A stretch of DNA of 64,000 bases from Dermatemys mawii. Lineage: Eukaryota; Chordata; Testudines; Dermatemydidae. The notes beneath the pieces were generated by a model that was not told the origin of the DNA, did no database searches, and saw only the letters and a list, made by a program, of their open reading frames with translations. Shown in pieces: positions 45,758-58,701 of the stretch. Positions within the stretch are counted from its first letter, which is position 1. Every line of letters starts with the position of its first letter. The stretch covers positions 23,667,074 through 23,731,073 of the forward strand of contig ML677334.1 in NCBI GenBank assembly GCA_007922305.1, written 5' to 3'. Position numbers and translations under genes: made by a program.

Positions 45758-47049
45758 TCTTTGTTAGAGGATTAAGGGCTTGATCCAGCAAGGTCCTGGG
45801 CTGTGTTCCCTCAACTTCCATTGAGTGGAGGATGCTTACCATTTCTCAAAAGGTGGTCAGCACCTCACAAGATGAGTCTGTTTGATGAGGCTTCAATATG
45901 CAGAATTAGCATTTGTAACAAAAGTGATACATCGAAAACTCAATTATAATGTTTCTGATTTTTCATGCCTTCACCTTGGGAAACATACCTTGGCTTATGG
46001 TATTTTAATTTTTGATTACATCTATTTAAATATTGTGATGTACCTACTATTTTACATGCTCCTCTTCAAAATAGCTCTCATGTGTCTTTTCCTGTGAACA
46101 TATCAAATTTATAACATGCATGCAGGTCACAGCTTTTTTTAGTATTTGATAGGAGTACTTTTGTGCCCAAGTTCAGGAACACCCGTGACTAGCAGGCAAC
46201 AAATATAAAGTTGTTTAGCAGTTGTTTAAACAGTGGTGTATAAACCGCTTGCTCTTGGAATTTAGAATCCAGTTCAGGTTTTTATTACTGACTGCTGAGT
46301 GAGCATATCAAGTACTACCTCGATGAATCTGTGGTTTGTGCAGACAAGTTCGAGGGAGTGGGGAAAAAAAACATTATTTTTTTTCCTCAGTTGTTGGCTT
46401 GTTGCATATGGCAGTTGCTTGGGTCTTTGAACCTGAGCATAAAAATCATTTAAAAAACTTGTTTTAATTGTGAAAACAGGAAAAAATGTTTTTCGGGGGG
46501 TGGGGGAAGCAATCATTTAACTCCTCCTTTAGGTGTTGGCCCTTTGATATGTATCCTCTTACACACAGGCTGGAGCTTTGGCCTTTTTGCACCCTTCTGT
46601 CTGCTGTATACACATAAAGGGTTTGTAAAGCTGCCCTAAGGATTTTTTGAAGGTACCCACCAGTTCTGCGGACAGTGTCTGGCTGTGCACATCCCTACCC
46701 CACCTCTCTGAACTGCAGGGAAGTTGCTACACTGCAGTCAATGTCCAGTTGACTGAACTTCCTTCAGCCTTAGGGCTGCATCAGCTTACACTGGGACTGT
46801 ACTGGCCTTCAGGAGTCCTGGGCCTCCGGGACCACAAGTGTGCTATGTAACCACCCCCTCCCCCACTTTGCTCCCCCTTTGGATTCTCTACCCGAGAACA
46901 GCTCAGCTGCACTTGAGGATCAGCGCTTAAGTGTTTACAAAGGAGCAATCACTCCTTTTCAAAACATATAATGTAAGAAATCTTTAGCCTAGTTAAATGT
47001 TTCTGATAACACTAGCAGTGAGCAACACTGGACGCTAGAGAACAGGCGC

Positions 47050-47205
47050 AAAACTGTAAATGAATTCTTGCTTACTGCAGCTCTGTTGCTGACTCATTGT
47101 GTGGCCTTGGGAAAGTGTTCTCTGTCTCATCTTAAAAGCAATGTTTTCTTTGCTTTCTGCCCCTGGGAGTTGTGAGGATTGTTGCTACTTATCAGTCCTA
47201 TATAG
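47050..47205 (+). repeat. MIR/CORE-type SINE fragment
   Basis: Contains actcattgtgtggccttggg, tctctgtctcatctt and gagttgtgaggattgttg, the MIR-type body in sense. Confidence 0.65.
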
Positions 47206-47344
47206 GATTGGGTGTGGGAAGTCCTGTGCACGCATGTGTGAAAACATGGTTTAAAATCTGAGAATAATCGATTAGGGCCAGATTGAGACCCGCCCGTCTG
47301 TAGATGTGGGGAGCTGCTCCTGAAATCTCCTGTTCCTGCACAAA

Positions 47345-47623
47345 GGGCTGGTCTTCACTAGTGCAGGGGATCAACTGTAGATACGCAATTTCAGCTACGT
47401 TAATAACGTAGCTGAAATCGGCATATGTACAGCCGACTTACCCGCTGTCCTCGCAGCGGTCGGCGGCGCGCTCCCCCGTCAACTCCAGCTTGCGCCTTTT
47501 GGCGAGCTGGAGTTACAGAGTCAATGGGAGTGCTGCTGGCGATTGATTTATCGCGTCTTGACGAGACGCGATAAATTGATCGCCATAAGATCGATCTCTC
47601 CCGGCTCTAGTGAAGACAAGCCC
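47345..47623. mobile_element. Harbinger-like MITE with two internal hairpins (copy 2)
   Basis: 279-base element with inverted ends gggctggtcttcactag / gggcttgtcttcactag and AAA on both flanks (47342-47344 and 47624-47626). A perfect hairpin lies at 47388-47418 (arms atttcagctacgtta / taacgtagctgaaat). A second lies at 47539-47583 (gcgattgatttatcgcgtc paired with its near complement). The centre is CpG-rich, unlike its surroundings. Confidence 0.75.
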
Positions 47624-48241
47624 AAAGACTGACCACAACAGCAATCCCTGGGGAGCTGCCTCCCTTAGGGAGAACCAGGTGCTAATTTAACAGTGGAGTA
47701 ACCTCCGTCCTAATGAATGGGGCAAAGTACATGCCTTCAGTGCACAAAGAGCAGAACTTGGAGAGATTCTGCCTCATTCTCTTCTGATGCTCCTCCTGGA
47801 GTGGTACATGCTGAACTTTTTGCAAAATACCTGCCCCTGCCCCTGCCCTATGTTTTAAAAGCTGCATCTCTGCTCCAAACTCAAGTATGTGTATATATCA
47901 AAACAATTTTTATATAAAAGCACAAAATGCTTCTTTCCTGCTTTAGGATATTTTAATATCATGTCTTTGAAAGTCCTGAATTAGCATCCAGAATAAATAT
48001 TCTTGTTTAAGGCTTTGAGATGTAATAAAAATATGGATTTATAAATCATTCTAGACCCAAGGCCTGATTCACCATTGCAGGACTCTGATTTTATGCCAGC
48101 ATAATTCCATGGGTTTCTAGTCACTTAAACAATGTAAAACTAGAATAATGTAACGGTGAATAAGATTCCAAATGCACATTTAGTAAAAGTCAGTGCACTC
48201 TCGTTTTGGAAGTCCAGACAAAAGACCTGATCTCTGATTTG

Positions 48242-48255
48242 CCCCCCCCCCCCCC
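48242..48255 (+). repeat. Poly(C) run of 14
   Basis: An uninterrupted C tract after tttgc in DSP intron 1. It may vary in length or be mis-assembled. Confidence 0.9.
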
Positions 48256-48339
48256 ATCTAAATAGATTGTTTGTTTGTTTGATTTTGACCATGTGAATAA
48301 CAGGTTCTTAGACTAAGTGAAAGAATAACTCCATATGTA

Positions 48340-48445
48340 ATAGGGACCATCTTACTGTATGTGTGTACAGTGCCTCATGCAATGGGACCTGGATCTCTAA
48401 CTGGGGACTCTGTGTGCTATTTCAGTACAAAATAACAACAATCCT
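48340..48445 (+). repeat. MIR-type SINE 3' tail
   Basis: Contains tgtacagtgcctcatgcaat, gggacctggatctctaactg and acaaaataacaacaat, matching the SINE tail seen at 15840-15917. Confidence 0.6.
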
Positions 48446-48839
48446 TCAATTTCATATCCGGAAGTCTGTTTCATCTCCAACAATCTCAGAAGATGTGTGC
48501 GTCAACATGATGCTTCTGTAGCAGCTTATTTGATTTGAATCGCATTAGGGTTAGCTAGATCCTGCATCCTTGTGAGGAACATAAATGGAGTTGTGTGCAG
48601 AGTACACTGGTAATTTGTATGAGACTTTAAAAACCAAGGTTCTGTCTTCCATGCATACATGTTAAAGATGCCATATCACATTTTACAAGAGTAGGATTTT
48701 GTCTTGATTTCTCTGGCCCAAACTTCTCTTCCCAGCTGTTCATCCACTTGACTGTTGCTCCGTTACGAGACTGGCTATATGATTGCTAGGCAGAATGGAT
48801 GGAATTTTCAAAAAGATCCAGACTTGTCCTACTGTTCTT

Positions 48840-48906
48840 ATTGAAGTCAAGAGGAGTTTTACCATTGACTTCAATAGGAATAAACTCCTCTTGACTTCAG
48901 TAGGAA
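48840..48906. repeat. Hairpin repeat (gaagtcaagaggagtttta)
   Basis: Left arm tattgaagtcaagaggag pairs with tactgaagtcaagaggag (complement of the right arm) almost without mismatch. The centre ccattgacttcaatagg is itself self-complementary. It is a Chompy-like MITE remnant. Confidence 0.65.
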
Positions 48907-51897
48907 CAGAGAGTTAGGTCATGGCTGATGGCTTTTTAAAATGCTACCCTGTATTGGTTATAAAGTACCTTACAGTTCTAGAGAGTGAAAAATAGTATGG
49001 TGTATTAATGTAAGAGATTGCAACATGTTGATGAAAAACCACAGTATATTTAATCCTTGATATCATAAGAGGTGGTGTATATTTCAACAACCAGTTAGAT
49101 TTGCTCGCTGCCACTGTTGTTATTTCTGTGTCAATCAAAGTGTGTTTAGGCATTATATTAGCAAATATTTCTAATGTTTCATTCAAGAACCTGTGAGAAA
49201 GTTCACTTCCATATTCCATATAGTTTTCAAATAGGAGGGACATTTTTGAATGTGAGTGCATGTTTGTGCACATAAATCCTCTTCAAAGGCTAGCTCCTTG
49301 GCTAGTGTAAATTAGCATAGCTCTGTTGACTTCCTGGAACTACCCTGTTTTGCACCAGCTGGGACTTTGGTACCACATAGCTACCCCTGCCTGGCAACTC
49401 TACGGAGAACCATTTGTTGTACGTCACCAAAGCAAAGTTTTTATTTCTGGAGTCAGCCTTTCTAAATTTTTAAAGTGAAACCGTTGCTGAAGTACAGCAG
49501 ATTGTGGTTACGCCTTTACTTTCAGATACAGGGATCTTTTTCTCTAGTCAGTGCATGTCAGCTAATGCACACATACATGTAGACTTCCTGGATTTATACC
49601 TGTTCTTCAGTCTTTTAAATTGTTGTAGTAGGTTTAGTTTATTTGGAAAGGATTTGGAGATTCTTAGAGTGACATAATGGACCTTTTGGAATTTTCATAC
49701 ATTCTTTGTGCCTTACCTCAGTTAGTATGAATAAGCAGAGCTCCACTGAAGTCAATGAAGGTAGGCTCATTTGCCCCAGCTGAAGATCTGGTCCCTTACA
49801 TAAAATTCCTGTGACTATAACACATTTTACTTTCAGAGAGGGTGCCTAAAGAATTAGAAGGCAAAAATACTGTTCTCAGATGCTAGTGTAAAAAAAACAA
49901 AAAGACTTGAAAAATAACAAGAATCCTCCCTTTTAATGTTTTGTATTTTATGAGTGCAAATAATTGCAGGTGCAATTGTTGTAATGTAGATTTTAGGTGC
50001 AGACAGATACTTGTAGATCCAAATACATCAGCTGAGCCCACAAAGAACTATGGGTGTAGAAAAGGAGTTTGGGTTAAAATCAAGTCCATACTGTTTTTGG
50101 CTTTTCTTCAGTCTGGTTTCAAAATACTCGGGAGTGCATATGGCCCGGATCTGTGCTGCTGCCGAGGAATGCATGCTGCAGCTTCGAAAGTTAGCTTTAT
50201 GTCACCTTTGTGCTTCTCTAGTCTTGGGTTGTTTGTACTCCAGTTCTGGTCCCCTGCAATAACCTAAAGCAGCTTAGGTACTGCTCTGAATTGTGCTGGC
50301 TGTCATTGGTTGTTCCAGAAGCTGCTTATTGCTGGGGCACAGAGAAGCCCCAATCACACCTCTCTGCCCCAACCACACCTCCTTTGCTAGCTGCACGGAG
50401 GTAGGTGCAACAGTAGCTGTTATACCAGCAGCTGTTACACCAGCTCTTCACCACATAAGGATTTTCCTGTACTGGAATGATCCTCCTGTGTCCAGCTACA
50501 CCAAAGGAATTAGTGCCTCTTTGTGTTGGTGGCACAAAGCAGGGAGAGACTCCAGGCCTGTATCTTTAGAGTCAGTATCTTAAGGCCCAGTTCTGAAAAC
50601 CTGTTATTATAGGGCCTAATCCAAAGTCCACTGAAGTCAATGGAAAGACTCCTGTTGACTTCAGAGAATGTTCTCACGCAATAGATGTCAGTGGAATTAG
50701 TTGGGATGAAGATTTGGGTCTTTTAGCAATTCGTAATGGGAAAATTCTATAAACAGTGAACATGGTACACAGAGAGCTGGGTTAGTACAGGAAGTGTATA
50801 GGTTTCTTAACGTCTCCTGGCAGTGGTTTATTTCTTTTTTAGTGGCAGGATATATTTGGAAATATGAACCCAGGAACTGTCTGAGCTTGTCTGGGAGCTC
50901 TGATTCCATCTGCAAGGGGTGGTTCCCAGTTTGAAGCACCTCACCTATATTCAACTAACACTGCTTTACTTTGGGGGTCGAATCCCAGGATAGGCAAGTA
51001 CTGGCAAAACAAACCTGCACATGGGCACTATCTGGTCGTGGGATCTATAGGTGGAAAGCACTATACAGTAGACCATATGCAAATAATCACCCAAAAAGGA
51101 ATTCCTGCTCCGACCCATCTACTTAACTTGGGCACTCATATTTAGCACCTTAGATAAATCTAGTAGCAGGTTTTTGCTTAGAGACCTGTCATATTTTTTT
51201 TATTATTGTTATCATTTGGTAGAACAAGTGCTCATAGAGTTCCCTTATTGTAATGCCTTTAAGACATTGTGATAGATTCAAATATTTCCTCTGATACAAG
51301 GATATTTAATGCACCTGGGCTCACTATTATATTAAATTCAATAATACTTCACGTAGGCAGTTGTGACATATATCTTCCTAGCTCTAATGTGTGCTGTTCT
51401 GTAGGATGGTGTAGAAGGCCCGTTTCTGCATTCCTTGTGCACTCCAAAGTTCAAGCTCATAATGTATACAGATTATGTGCTACTATTTGTGTTGGCTTTG
51501 AAGAATTTAAGGAATTTGCTACTCTTCTGTGATGGGCATGTTCCCCTGCTATGGTCACAGATTTGTGCTAAAATAAGAACTTTCTCCTTTACCAGGTGCC
51601 AGCTTCTCCCTTCTGCTTTATCCTACCTTGAAGTCGTCATCTAGCCTGTGCTTCTAGAATTACAGCCTGTTCCTGCAGAGATTGTTATGATGTTGCCGAG
51701 TCAGCATTTTAACTTTACTGCACCATGAAGTAGGAGGGGCAGATGCAGTATATTGCTCTCTGGGAAGCTTGACTAAATTTGTTATTTCATATCACTCTCC
51801 TTAATTGTTGGGACTATGTTCCTTTGAAAATGTATTTAAATTAAAGCCTAATTCATACTGCAGATTTCATTCTACTATTCTTCTTTTTCCCTCCCAG

Positions 51898-52000
51898 TCA
51901 AAATGGGACCGGTACCATGTCGAGACGTCAGAATACCATTCAGGATCTTTTACAGAATTGTGCGGATTGCCTGATGCGTGCTGAACTTATAGTGCAGCCT
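51898..52000 (+). CDS. DSP: Desmoplakin, coding exon 2 (end of residue 67 to 101)
   Basis: 103-base exon. Acceptor AG is at 51896-51897 and donor GTGAGT at 52001. The first base completes Gly67 and the frame then gives QNGTGTMSRRQ followed by NTIQDLLQNCADCLMRAEL. This is the start of the desmoplakin head, with the NTIQ-LLQNC-DCLMRAEL signature known from human DSP. The exon ends in phase 0 after Val-Gln-Pro. Its length equals human exon 2 (c.171-273, inferred from the known splice variant name c.273+5G>A). This segment is part of the N-terminal region known to bind plakoglobin and plakophilins. Confidence 0.97.
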
Positions 52001-54802
52001 GTGAGTCCCCTTTATTTTGCTTCTCCTAAATGAATATTAACACTGTAGGTAATGGTACTTCAGAACTGTCACACAATTAACTTTGGTTCAAATTTGAAAT
52101 CCCACTTTTTCTCTTACTGATTCTTTCAGATGTTCTGCAAAGGAAAGCTTGCCTTTAGTCTGTTGGCCTGAAATATCCTTTTCCTATCTCACTCGTGAAC
52201 CATGTACCTTTCACTTCCGATTGCCTTTTCAGTAGAGCTGATTGGAAAAAAATTAATTCCAAGATTTTCTGATTAAGAGAAAGGAACACACTTCCTGTGA
52301 AAATTGTCATGGAACATTAATCACGCCAGCTCTAATTTTCAATGATAGACTGAGACAACTGTCAGTGCAAATCATCCCCGTAAATGGCATGGCCACTTAC
52401 ATGCTCCTCCAAGCTTTGCTGTGTTTGTTCAGCAAAGTGTTCTGAGCTGCAGTTGCCCTGAAATTGAACCAGCCCTGCACAAAACTGCTGTATCTTGTTG
52501 TTACCTCAGTTTCCCTAAAAACCAACCCAGGGTCACACATATATTAGTTTTATTACGATGCCGCTGTTGGGTCAGATAGAAAAGAGATGGAGCTTATTCA
52601 TACACGCACATATTCACCGCATTCATACCCTCATGCACCCACACACTTACACAGGCGGAGAGTTGCTGGAGACAATACGAAGGCCGAAAAGCTGGAGCAT
52701 GGTAGATCTGGTGTGTCCACCTGTGGTCACAGATCCAGGTTGCTGAGCAGGTCAAGGAGCAGCAGCTGCTTGTGTGCATGTCTGCTTCCTTTTTCTAGAA
52801 CTGGGAGGCTCCTGTCATGAACACTGAGTTTTCCTTCTGTGTCAGTCACCAAGAAGCATTCCCAGTCCTTGCTCCTTTCATGCATACTGGGTTCTTCTTT
52901 TCTTTACAGCACTCGGTGATTGCCTTCTCAGGGAAAATTATATCAGACACACCCGGCTCCTGGCTCTTTTCTCTCTGCAATTCCTCTCCGCCCAGTCCCA
53001 CATACACTTCCTCAATCACACTCCCTTATTTTCCACACAGACTCCCTTGTTCATATTCTCCTTGATCACAAAGCTGTGGGGGAGGTGGGGGGTGTTACAC
53101 AAGTGGTAACTTGCAAAGGTTACAAAACTTAAAAGGCTATGCTAACAATAACTAAAGTGACAAAGTTTGCAAAAAGGTTGCAGAACTTAATGATACAAGC
53201 AACAGATCTTACAATCGCATTTGAGCGGAGGCTTTACATAACACTTGTTTGGTAAGGAAGAGTATGAAACTAGGCCGAGGTCCCCTTAGCTGTCTCTTCT
53301 TAAATGTATCCGTTCCAGTTCTGCTCTCGGCTCCCCCAGTGTAAATGCAGAGTTGGTCAATGGTATGCAGTGGAGTTATTCTGGATTTACACTGGAGTAA
53401 TTAGGTTCGGTCCTGCCAGGTGTTGAGCGCCCTGAGCTCTGGTTGAAATCAAAGGGAATTCAGGATGCTGAGCACATGATGAGATTGATGTCACTGAGAT
53501 CTGAATTAAGCCCACAATCTGTGCAAAGGATGTAATTCAGTTTACATTTTAGGGCCCTCTGTGGGCTCCCGTCTCTTCCAGGAATGAAAACTCTGGTTCA
53601 GAGTTTTGATTCCTTTTCCGAGTTATTGCACGTGTGTCCATGCTTTTGGAAATGTCAGTGCCAAAGCAAATACTATCTCTTTCACCTAATATTATTTCAG
53701 TGGAGTTAAAACAAAGAAGTGATTTGTTCTGGCTCTGTGCCACTCGTTGCACTGTTTAATTTTTATTCTTTTGGGGCCAAAGAGTGTGAAGTCCATAAGA
53801 ATTTTGCCTGCCTAAAGGTGGAGGGGAAAAAAATGCGTTAGATTGTAGCTGGTCCCTTGTAGGTGCACAAGTAGGGTGTCAGGGTCAAGGATCCTTTACC
53901 CTTTGTGCAGTGGCTGTGCGCATTGTGGTTCGTGACTCTGAGGTAGCAATTAGTACCAGTCTCCACAGCTTGGTAGAGAGGGATGTGAGAGGGGCTCCCT
54001 GCTCTATCCCAAGTTAATAGCACTGGCCCCATGCAGTGTGAGTGAATTCTGTGATTCTCAGAAGGTATTCCGCTTGAATCAGGACAATGTCTAGCAATTC
54101 CCATTAGGGCACAGCACTTACTTATTATTACTCTCTTGAAAGGGTAAGACACTCCTTTATAAAGTCATCAAGGTATGATTCCTGGGTGAAATATTGGCTC
54201 CATTAGGTAAATGAGAGTTCTGCTATTGACTTCCATGGAGCTAGGATTTCATCTCTGGTGTTTATAAAGACCATATGCACTCAAGTCTTTATACTGAAAT
54301 TGTCAATGGACTTAGGGGAAGTTCTTAACACCACAGTGTGGGAAATGTGACCATTGTGGACAAGTATGGAGACATTTTTCTTTTTGAGGGTTAGTATGGT
54401 GGTCCCAGTGCTGGATTCAAGGAAACCCAAGCTGTGTGCTAAGGAGCCTATCATTTTTTTGGAAGGATTTGATTTGTATCTACAGGGCTGACAATCTGGT
54501 ATAGTGGGAAATAAAACAAGCTGAGACATTAATTATTATTTAAAAGTATAATACCAGAAGAGATTCATGAGGAATTCTGAAATAGTCACATTTCACATCA
54601 TAATATTTGTTTATTATTCATTTCTTCTCTATTGATTGACAGAACTGAAAGCAAAAAGTTTATCAGCTGTCTCCAAGTGCGATGTGTCATACCTTTTGAA
54701 TGTAATTGTTCCTGATAACAGATCAAAGCATTGTGTCTCTTTAAATAAATTACTGAGCGGGGATTTGTACCATTTGTGCTTTTTTCTTCTGTTTCGTTTT
54801 AG
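52001..54802 (+). other. DSP: DSP intron 2
   Basis: 2.8-kb intron between GTGAGT and acceptor cgttttag. A hairpin repeat of the gggtgaaat family lies at 54184-54254, and 53330-53415 resembles an old repeat (cagtgtaaat ... atttacactgg). The rest shows no coding potential that I recognise. Confidence 0.9.
54184..54254. repeat. Palindromic MITE (gggtgaaat family, copy 2)
   Basis: Starts gggtgaaatattggctccat and ends catggagctaggatttcatc. It is a more diverged relative of 45681-45757, in DSP intron 2. Confidence 0.6.
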
Positions 54803-54951
54803 GAATTGAAATATGGGGACGGCATTCAAATAAGCAGGAACAGAGAACTGGAAGAATGTTTTGCTCAGACTAATGAAAATATGGATATCCTCGATGGACT
54901 GATCAGAGAGATGAGGCAAATGGGCCAGCCCTGTGATGTGTATCAGAAAAG
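54803..54951 (+). CDS. DSP: Desmoplakin, coding exon 3 (residues 102-151, last codon split)
   Basis: 149-base exon, the same length as human exon 3. Acceptor AG is at 54801-54802 and donor GTACTG at 54952. It reads ELKYGDGIQISRNRELEECF, then a helical stretch ending with IREMRQMGQPCDVYQK. This matches the human head domain with conservative changes. The last two bases (AG) form Arg151 with the first base of exon 4. The segment is predicted to be largely alpha-helical, leading into the first spectrin-repeat-like helices of the plakin domain. Confidence 0.97.
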
Positions 54952-55920
54952 GTACTGCCATTGGTGAATGACCGGAGGAATGTGCTTCCATCACATTGTA
55001 AAAAACCAGCCTTCTCATGATGTCTTCAGAGCTTAAAAAACCCAACCAGCAATGGGACAAGTGATTGTGATCTTGTTTATACAAAGGTGTAAATCTGGAG
55101 CATCTCCACTGAAGTCATTGAAATTACCCTGCCTTTATGTGGTAACTGAGATCAGAATCTGGTCCAGCATGCCGTCCTGAGAGCACGGAATCTTTGGTAT
55201 ATCTGAAAGTACATACCATTTTATTCCTCTCTCTATGTGAATTGGGTCACACCTTGTGCATACAAAGCTGGGGGAAAACCAAGTCATTTAAGCTGTCAGA
55301 AAAGATAGCTTTTATGAGATTTGTGTGCTGTGTACACAGGCATTTCTGCAGCAGAGGCCAGCAGAAATAATTACTTTCCGTGTACGTATATGAGAGTTAC
55401 TGCCGCATGTGGACACCACAGGGGGTTTTTAGTGTGGCGCTCTAGCAAACAGGATGTAGCTCTGTCCGTTTGACCTACAGTAATGATTCTTCATTTGAGA
55501 ATTGGCAGGATTTCCTTCTGAACGTGTCATCCTCACTCCCCATTCGGTTAGAGGAACGTGTAAGGAGTAATAACAGGGATTCTCCTTCTTATGGGACACA
55601 CATTTGCTGCCTCTGAAATGCTCACATTTTCTGCTGCCAGAAAAGCAAGAGATCAGACGATGGAACTAAACTTCAGTTCCCTTCATGCTAGTGCAGGGCA
55701 ATACCACTCAGTGGGTCTGACAGCATTATACTTCTCATGAAGTCTCATGACTCAGTTGCTATTCTGAGGTTTTTGTCAAGGTTCTGTTCCTCAATCAGAT
55801 CACTTGAGAGGGGGCGTTTCTTGTGCACTTACTGGTTCAGTAGGAGATGTGACTTGCTTTATTTACATCTCTTCTGGGTATTTTCCTGGTTCATGCTAAC
55901 TATTTCCTTTCCCTTTTCAG
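54952..55920 (+). other. DSP: DSP intron 3
   Basis: 969-base intron from GTACTG to acceptor tttcccttttcag. Positions 55085-55165 hold an old sauropsid repeat tail (gtgtaaatctgg ... actgagatcagaatctgg). The remainder looks unique. Confidence 0.9.
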
Positions 55921-56095
55921 ACTTCTTCAGCTTCAAGAGCAAATGCGTGCCCTTTATAAGGCCATCAGTGGTCCTCGCGTCCGGAGGGCCAGCTCGAAGG
56001 GTGGTGGCTGCTATTCCTCTCAGAGTGGCTCAGGCTGGGATGAGTACACCAAACGTGTCACCAGTGAAAGTTTGGGCTGGATGAGGCAGCAGAAG
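55921..56095 (+). CDS. DSP: Desmoplakin, coding exon 4 (end of residue 151 to 209)
   Basis: 175-base exon, equal to human exon 4. Acceptor AG is at 55919-55920 and donor GTAAAG at 56096. The first base completes Arg151, then LLQLQEQMRALYKAISGPRV, the basic serine-rich linker RRASSKGGG, a Ser/Gly-rich stretch SSQSGSGWDEY, and TSESLGWMRQQK. The last part begins the spectrin-repeat array of the plakin domain (human structures start near residue 178). RRAS is a potential basophilic kinase site conserved with human. The neighbouring Cys-Tyr-Ser-Ser replaces a Gly-Tyr-Thr-Cys order in human, so a cysteine is kept in a shifted position. Confidence 0.97.
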
Positions 56096-58130
56096 GTAAA
56101 GCTGTCCTAAGCACAAATAGGGTAGTCAAAAATGGTGCAGCATTGAACCTCACTTCACACTCGGTGTTGTGGGAACCCTCAGAACATTTTAAAAACAGCT
56201 TGTGAGACAATGTTGTGTTGTCTCTTCTTTCTTTTACTTTTAATTGCAGTTCATTGTATATATGTATTTTCATTGAAATAAAGAATGGGATACAGAACCT
56301 TTATGTAACAGTGAGAAAAGGTGGCTCCCAGATGGTAGAACAAAGACCGTGACACAAAGAAATAATGGGCCATTTATTTCAGATTAGTGCTCAGCATTTG
56401 CATTCTGCCTGCCTGCCTTTTTGCCTTCACATATACCCTCTATGCCTCTGATTTTTATATTTACCCACTGCCCAGTGAAGGCCATCTGCCATGGTTTTAT
56501 CCTTTTGGCCAGTACAGTGTAGCTAGTACCCCACTAGTGTACCTACATTCCAGCTAGAGTAGGAAAGTAGCATTGCTAGTTAGAGGACTAAGCTTTCAAA
56601 AATGGTTCCCTAAATAGCAACATTTCAGATGTGACAAATGTACACTGGCCGCATGTGCAATATTCACATTTGTCTGGATAACTAGGTAGCTGTGTACACA
56701 AGTTGCTAAAAACACCTGTTATAAGCCAGTAGTCTGATTCTGTGTTGATGAGGTGGTTTCCCTATTTTTATGGTTTGATAAATCCCTGTGAGTGCACCTA
56801 TTATCTGGATGGTGGGAGGTGTGGGAGAAAATGGCTGCAGTTGGAATTTGCACCAATCCAGCTTTGAAATTTGGATTTCAACCTATTACTTTTCCAAAAC
56901 CAAGAACTATTGAATCTGCTTTTATGATAATACTACGGCTACGGCCCCGTCTTCGTAGCTTCTGTTTACGATGTTTATCAGGTGGCTTTTTTGCAAACCA
57001 CATGAGGAGAGAGAAGCTCCTTGCACACTCTCTTCAGTCCTTCACACCTGTATGAATGCCAGTCACTCTCCATTGCTGTGGGTTCTGTAATATCTCTAGT
57101 ACACAGACTGGGGCATGTTGTAGGAGTGGGTGGGGAAGTGGAGATGCACTAGCATTGTGCCTGCAGAGGACAGGAGAAGGTCTGATCCCTTCGAACGTGC
57201 TGTGGGAGGAGCACGCTCACCGCTAGCTCTTGTTACAGTTTAGGAAATGGTGTAGCTTGCACGGGTGGCTTCCAGCTACAGGCCAGTGTGAAGACCAGAG
57301 CTCACCCACCAACCCTGGTACTTAACATGGGACCTCCCATTCAGACAGGTCTAGCTGTACACAGGGAGCACAGGCGTTCTGGCTGCTCTAGAGGAAGAAG
57401 AGGGTTCATTCCCCAAGCCAGTTCCCTTAGCTCACCCAGACTGGGGCAGCCATCATTTGGCCCCTGAGTACTTTTTTGTTCGACAGTTCAGATTAGTTTT
57501 GAACTCTTTCCTGTACTCCACAATACAGACTGTATTTCACTCCTCTGGAGTCTGGGATCTATTATGCAGAGCCCAGCTACAGGAGCAAGGTAATGTTTTC
57601 CCTAGTAATATGGTGCCTGGGAAATCATTAACAGCAGCTGCTGCTTTCTGCCTCTGCTTTATTTTTCTTTCCTGGTGGTTTGTTGATAGGAGAATCAGAT
57701 GCTAAATATCCCAGCTGACTTTGCGTGGTGGATAGAGAGGCAGTGAGCTGAAATCTAGCCACCCCTTATTCACACATTGGCACTCACCTAAGGTTGCGGC
57801 TTTAGCTGAAATGAAAAGGGTAAAAGTCCTGTGTAACTGACAGATGGCCGACTGTATAAAATGGCTTCTTTTGTTGGAATCTTTCCAGCTCTGCCTAACC
57901 ATGGGTGTGGCTTAGGATAGCAGATATTGTAGTAGTAGTTGTATTGCAACGCTGAGTCTTAGCAATTTGGTTCCAGGCTAATAATTACCAGATATGATCT
58001 CAGCCCAAGAATGATATGGATATGTATGTGTATGTACAGACACTGCATATATACATATCAATATCTCTCTGACTGAGATAATATCTAGTCATTATCAGCA
58101 TGGAACCAAATCTTCATATATAATATAGAT

Positions 58131-58460
58131 CAGCGGTGTCCAATAGAAATTTGATGCTAGCCACACTTACAGTTTTGAATTTTTCTTATTCGCCACATTA
58201 TAAAAAAGGATTAAAAACATACTACACATACACCCAAGCACCTGCTGCTATTACACACAGCCACACACATCCACTGTCATCTGTGCTGTTGTCTCTCTCG
58301 CACTATATCCTAGCCACATTAACAAGCTGTGTATCAAAGCACGCAACCTGTCTTCCAGTACTGCTGTCTTCAATACATCAACGCATTGCTCATACATAGG
58401 CTACTGAATTGTGGCTAATTTGCCAAATGTGGCTAGTGGCGAACGTATTGGTCACTGCTG
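58131..58460. mobile_element. hAT-like MITE in DSP intron 4
   Basis: 330-base element with ends cagcggtgtccaat / cagcagtgaccaat (right end as complement). Flanks are atatagat (58123-58130) and atatacaa (58461-58468), a decayed TSD. The open frame across it is not genic. Confidence 0.65.
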
Positions 58461-58701
58461 ATATACAAGAAGCCAAATATAAAAAAAGTGATTTCGCGGT
58501 GTTTTTGTGGTTGGAAGTATAATGATTTTGATCATCCTTATAATGGATTTAATGGACTTTGGTATTTAAAAATATTAAAACAAGGAATCGTGATCCTTGC
58601 TGTCAGCTGTTGTCCGGGTTCATTGTAACTTTTTCAAAGAAAGTTTCTAGAGGTTTTCCCTCAACATTGCAAGCATCCCAAATGGAAGTGTTACCAATTG
58701 G

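Larger units (their letters stand above)
40463..51897 (+). other. DSP: DSP intron 1 (11.4 kb)
   Basis: Bounded by donor GTAGGT and acceptor tttccctcccag. It contains a palindromic MITE (42063-42205), a short hAT MITE (43780-43907), several hairpin repeats (45681-45757, 48840-48906), a Harbinger-like MITE (47345-47623), MIR-type SINE pieces and a run of 14 C at 48242-48255. No additional coding exon was recognised. First introns of such genes often carry enhancers, but I cannot point to one here. Confidence 0.9.

Noticed and set aside
54629..55084. 151-codon minus-strand open frame over DSP exon 3
   Set aside because: It is the antisense shadow of the exon and its flanking intron; the sense strand has the conserved DSP sequence and splice sites.
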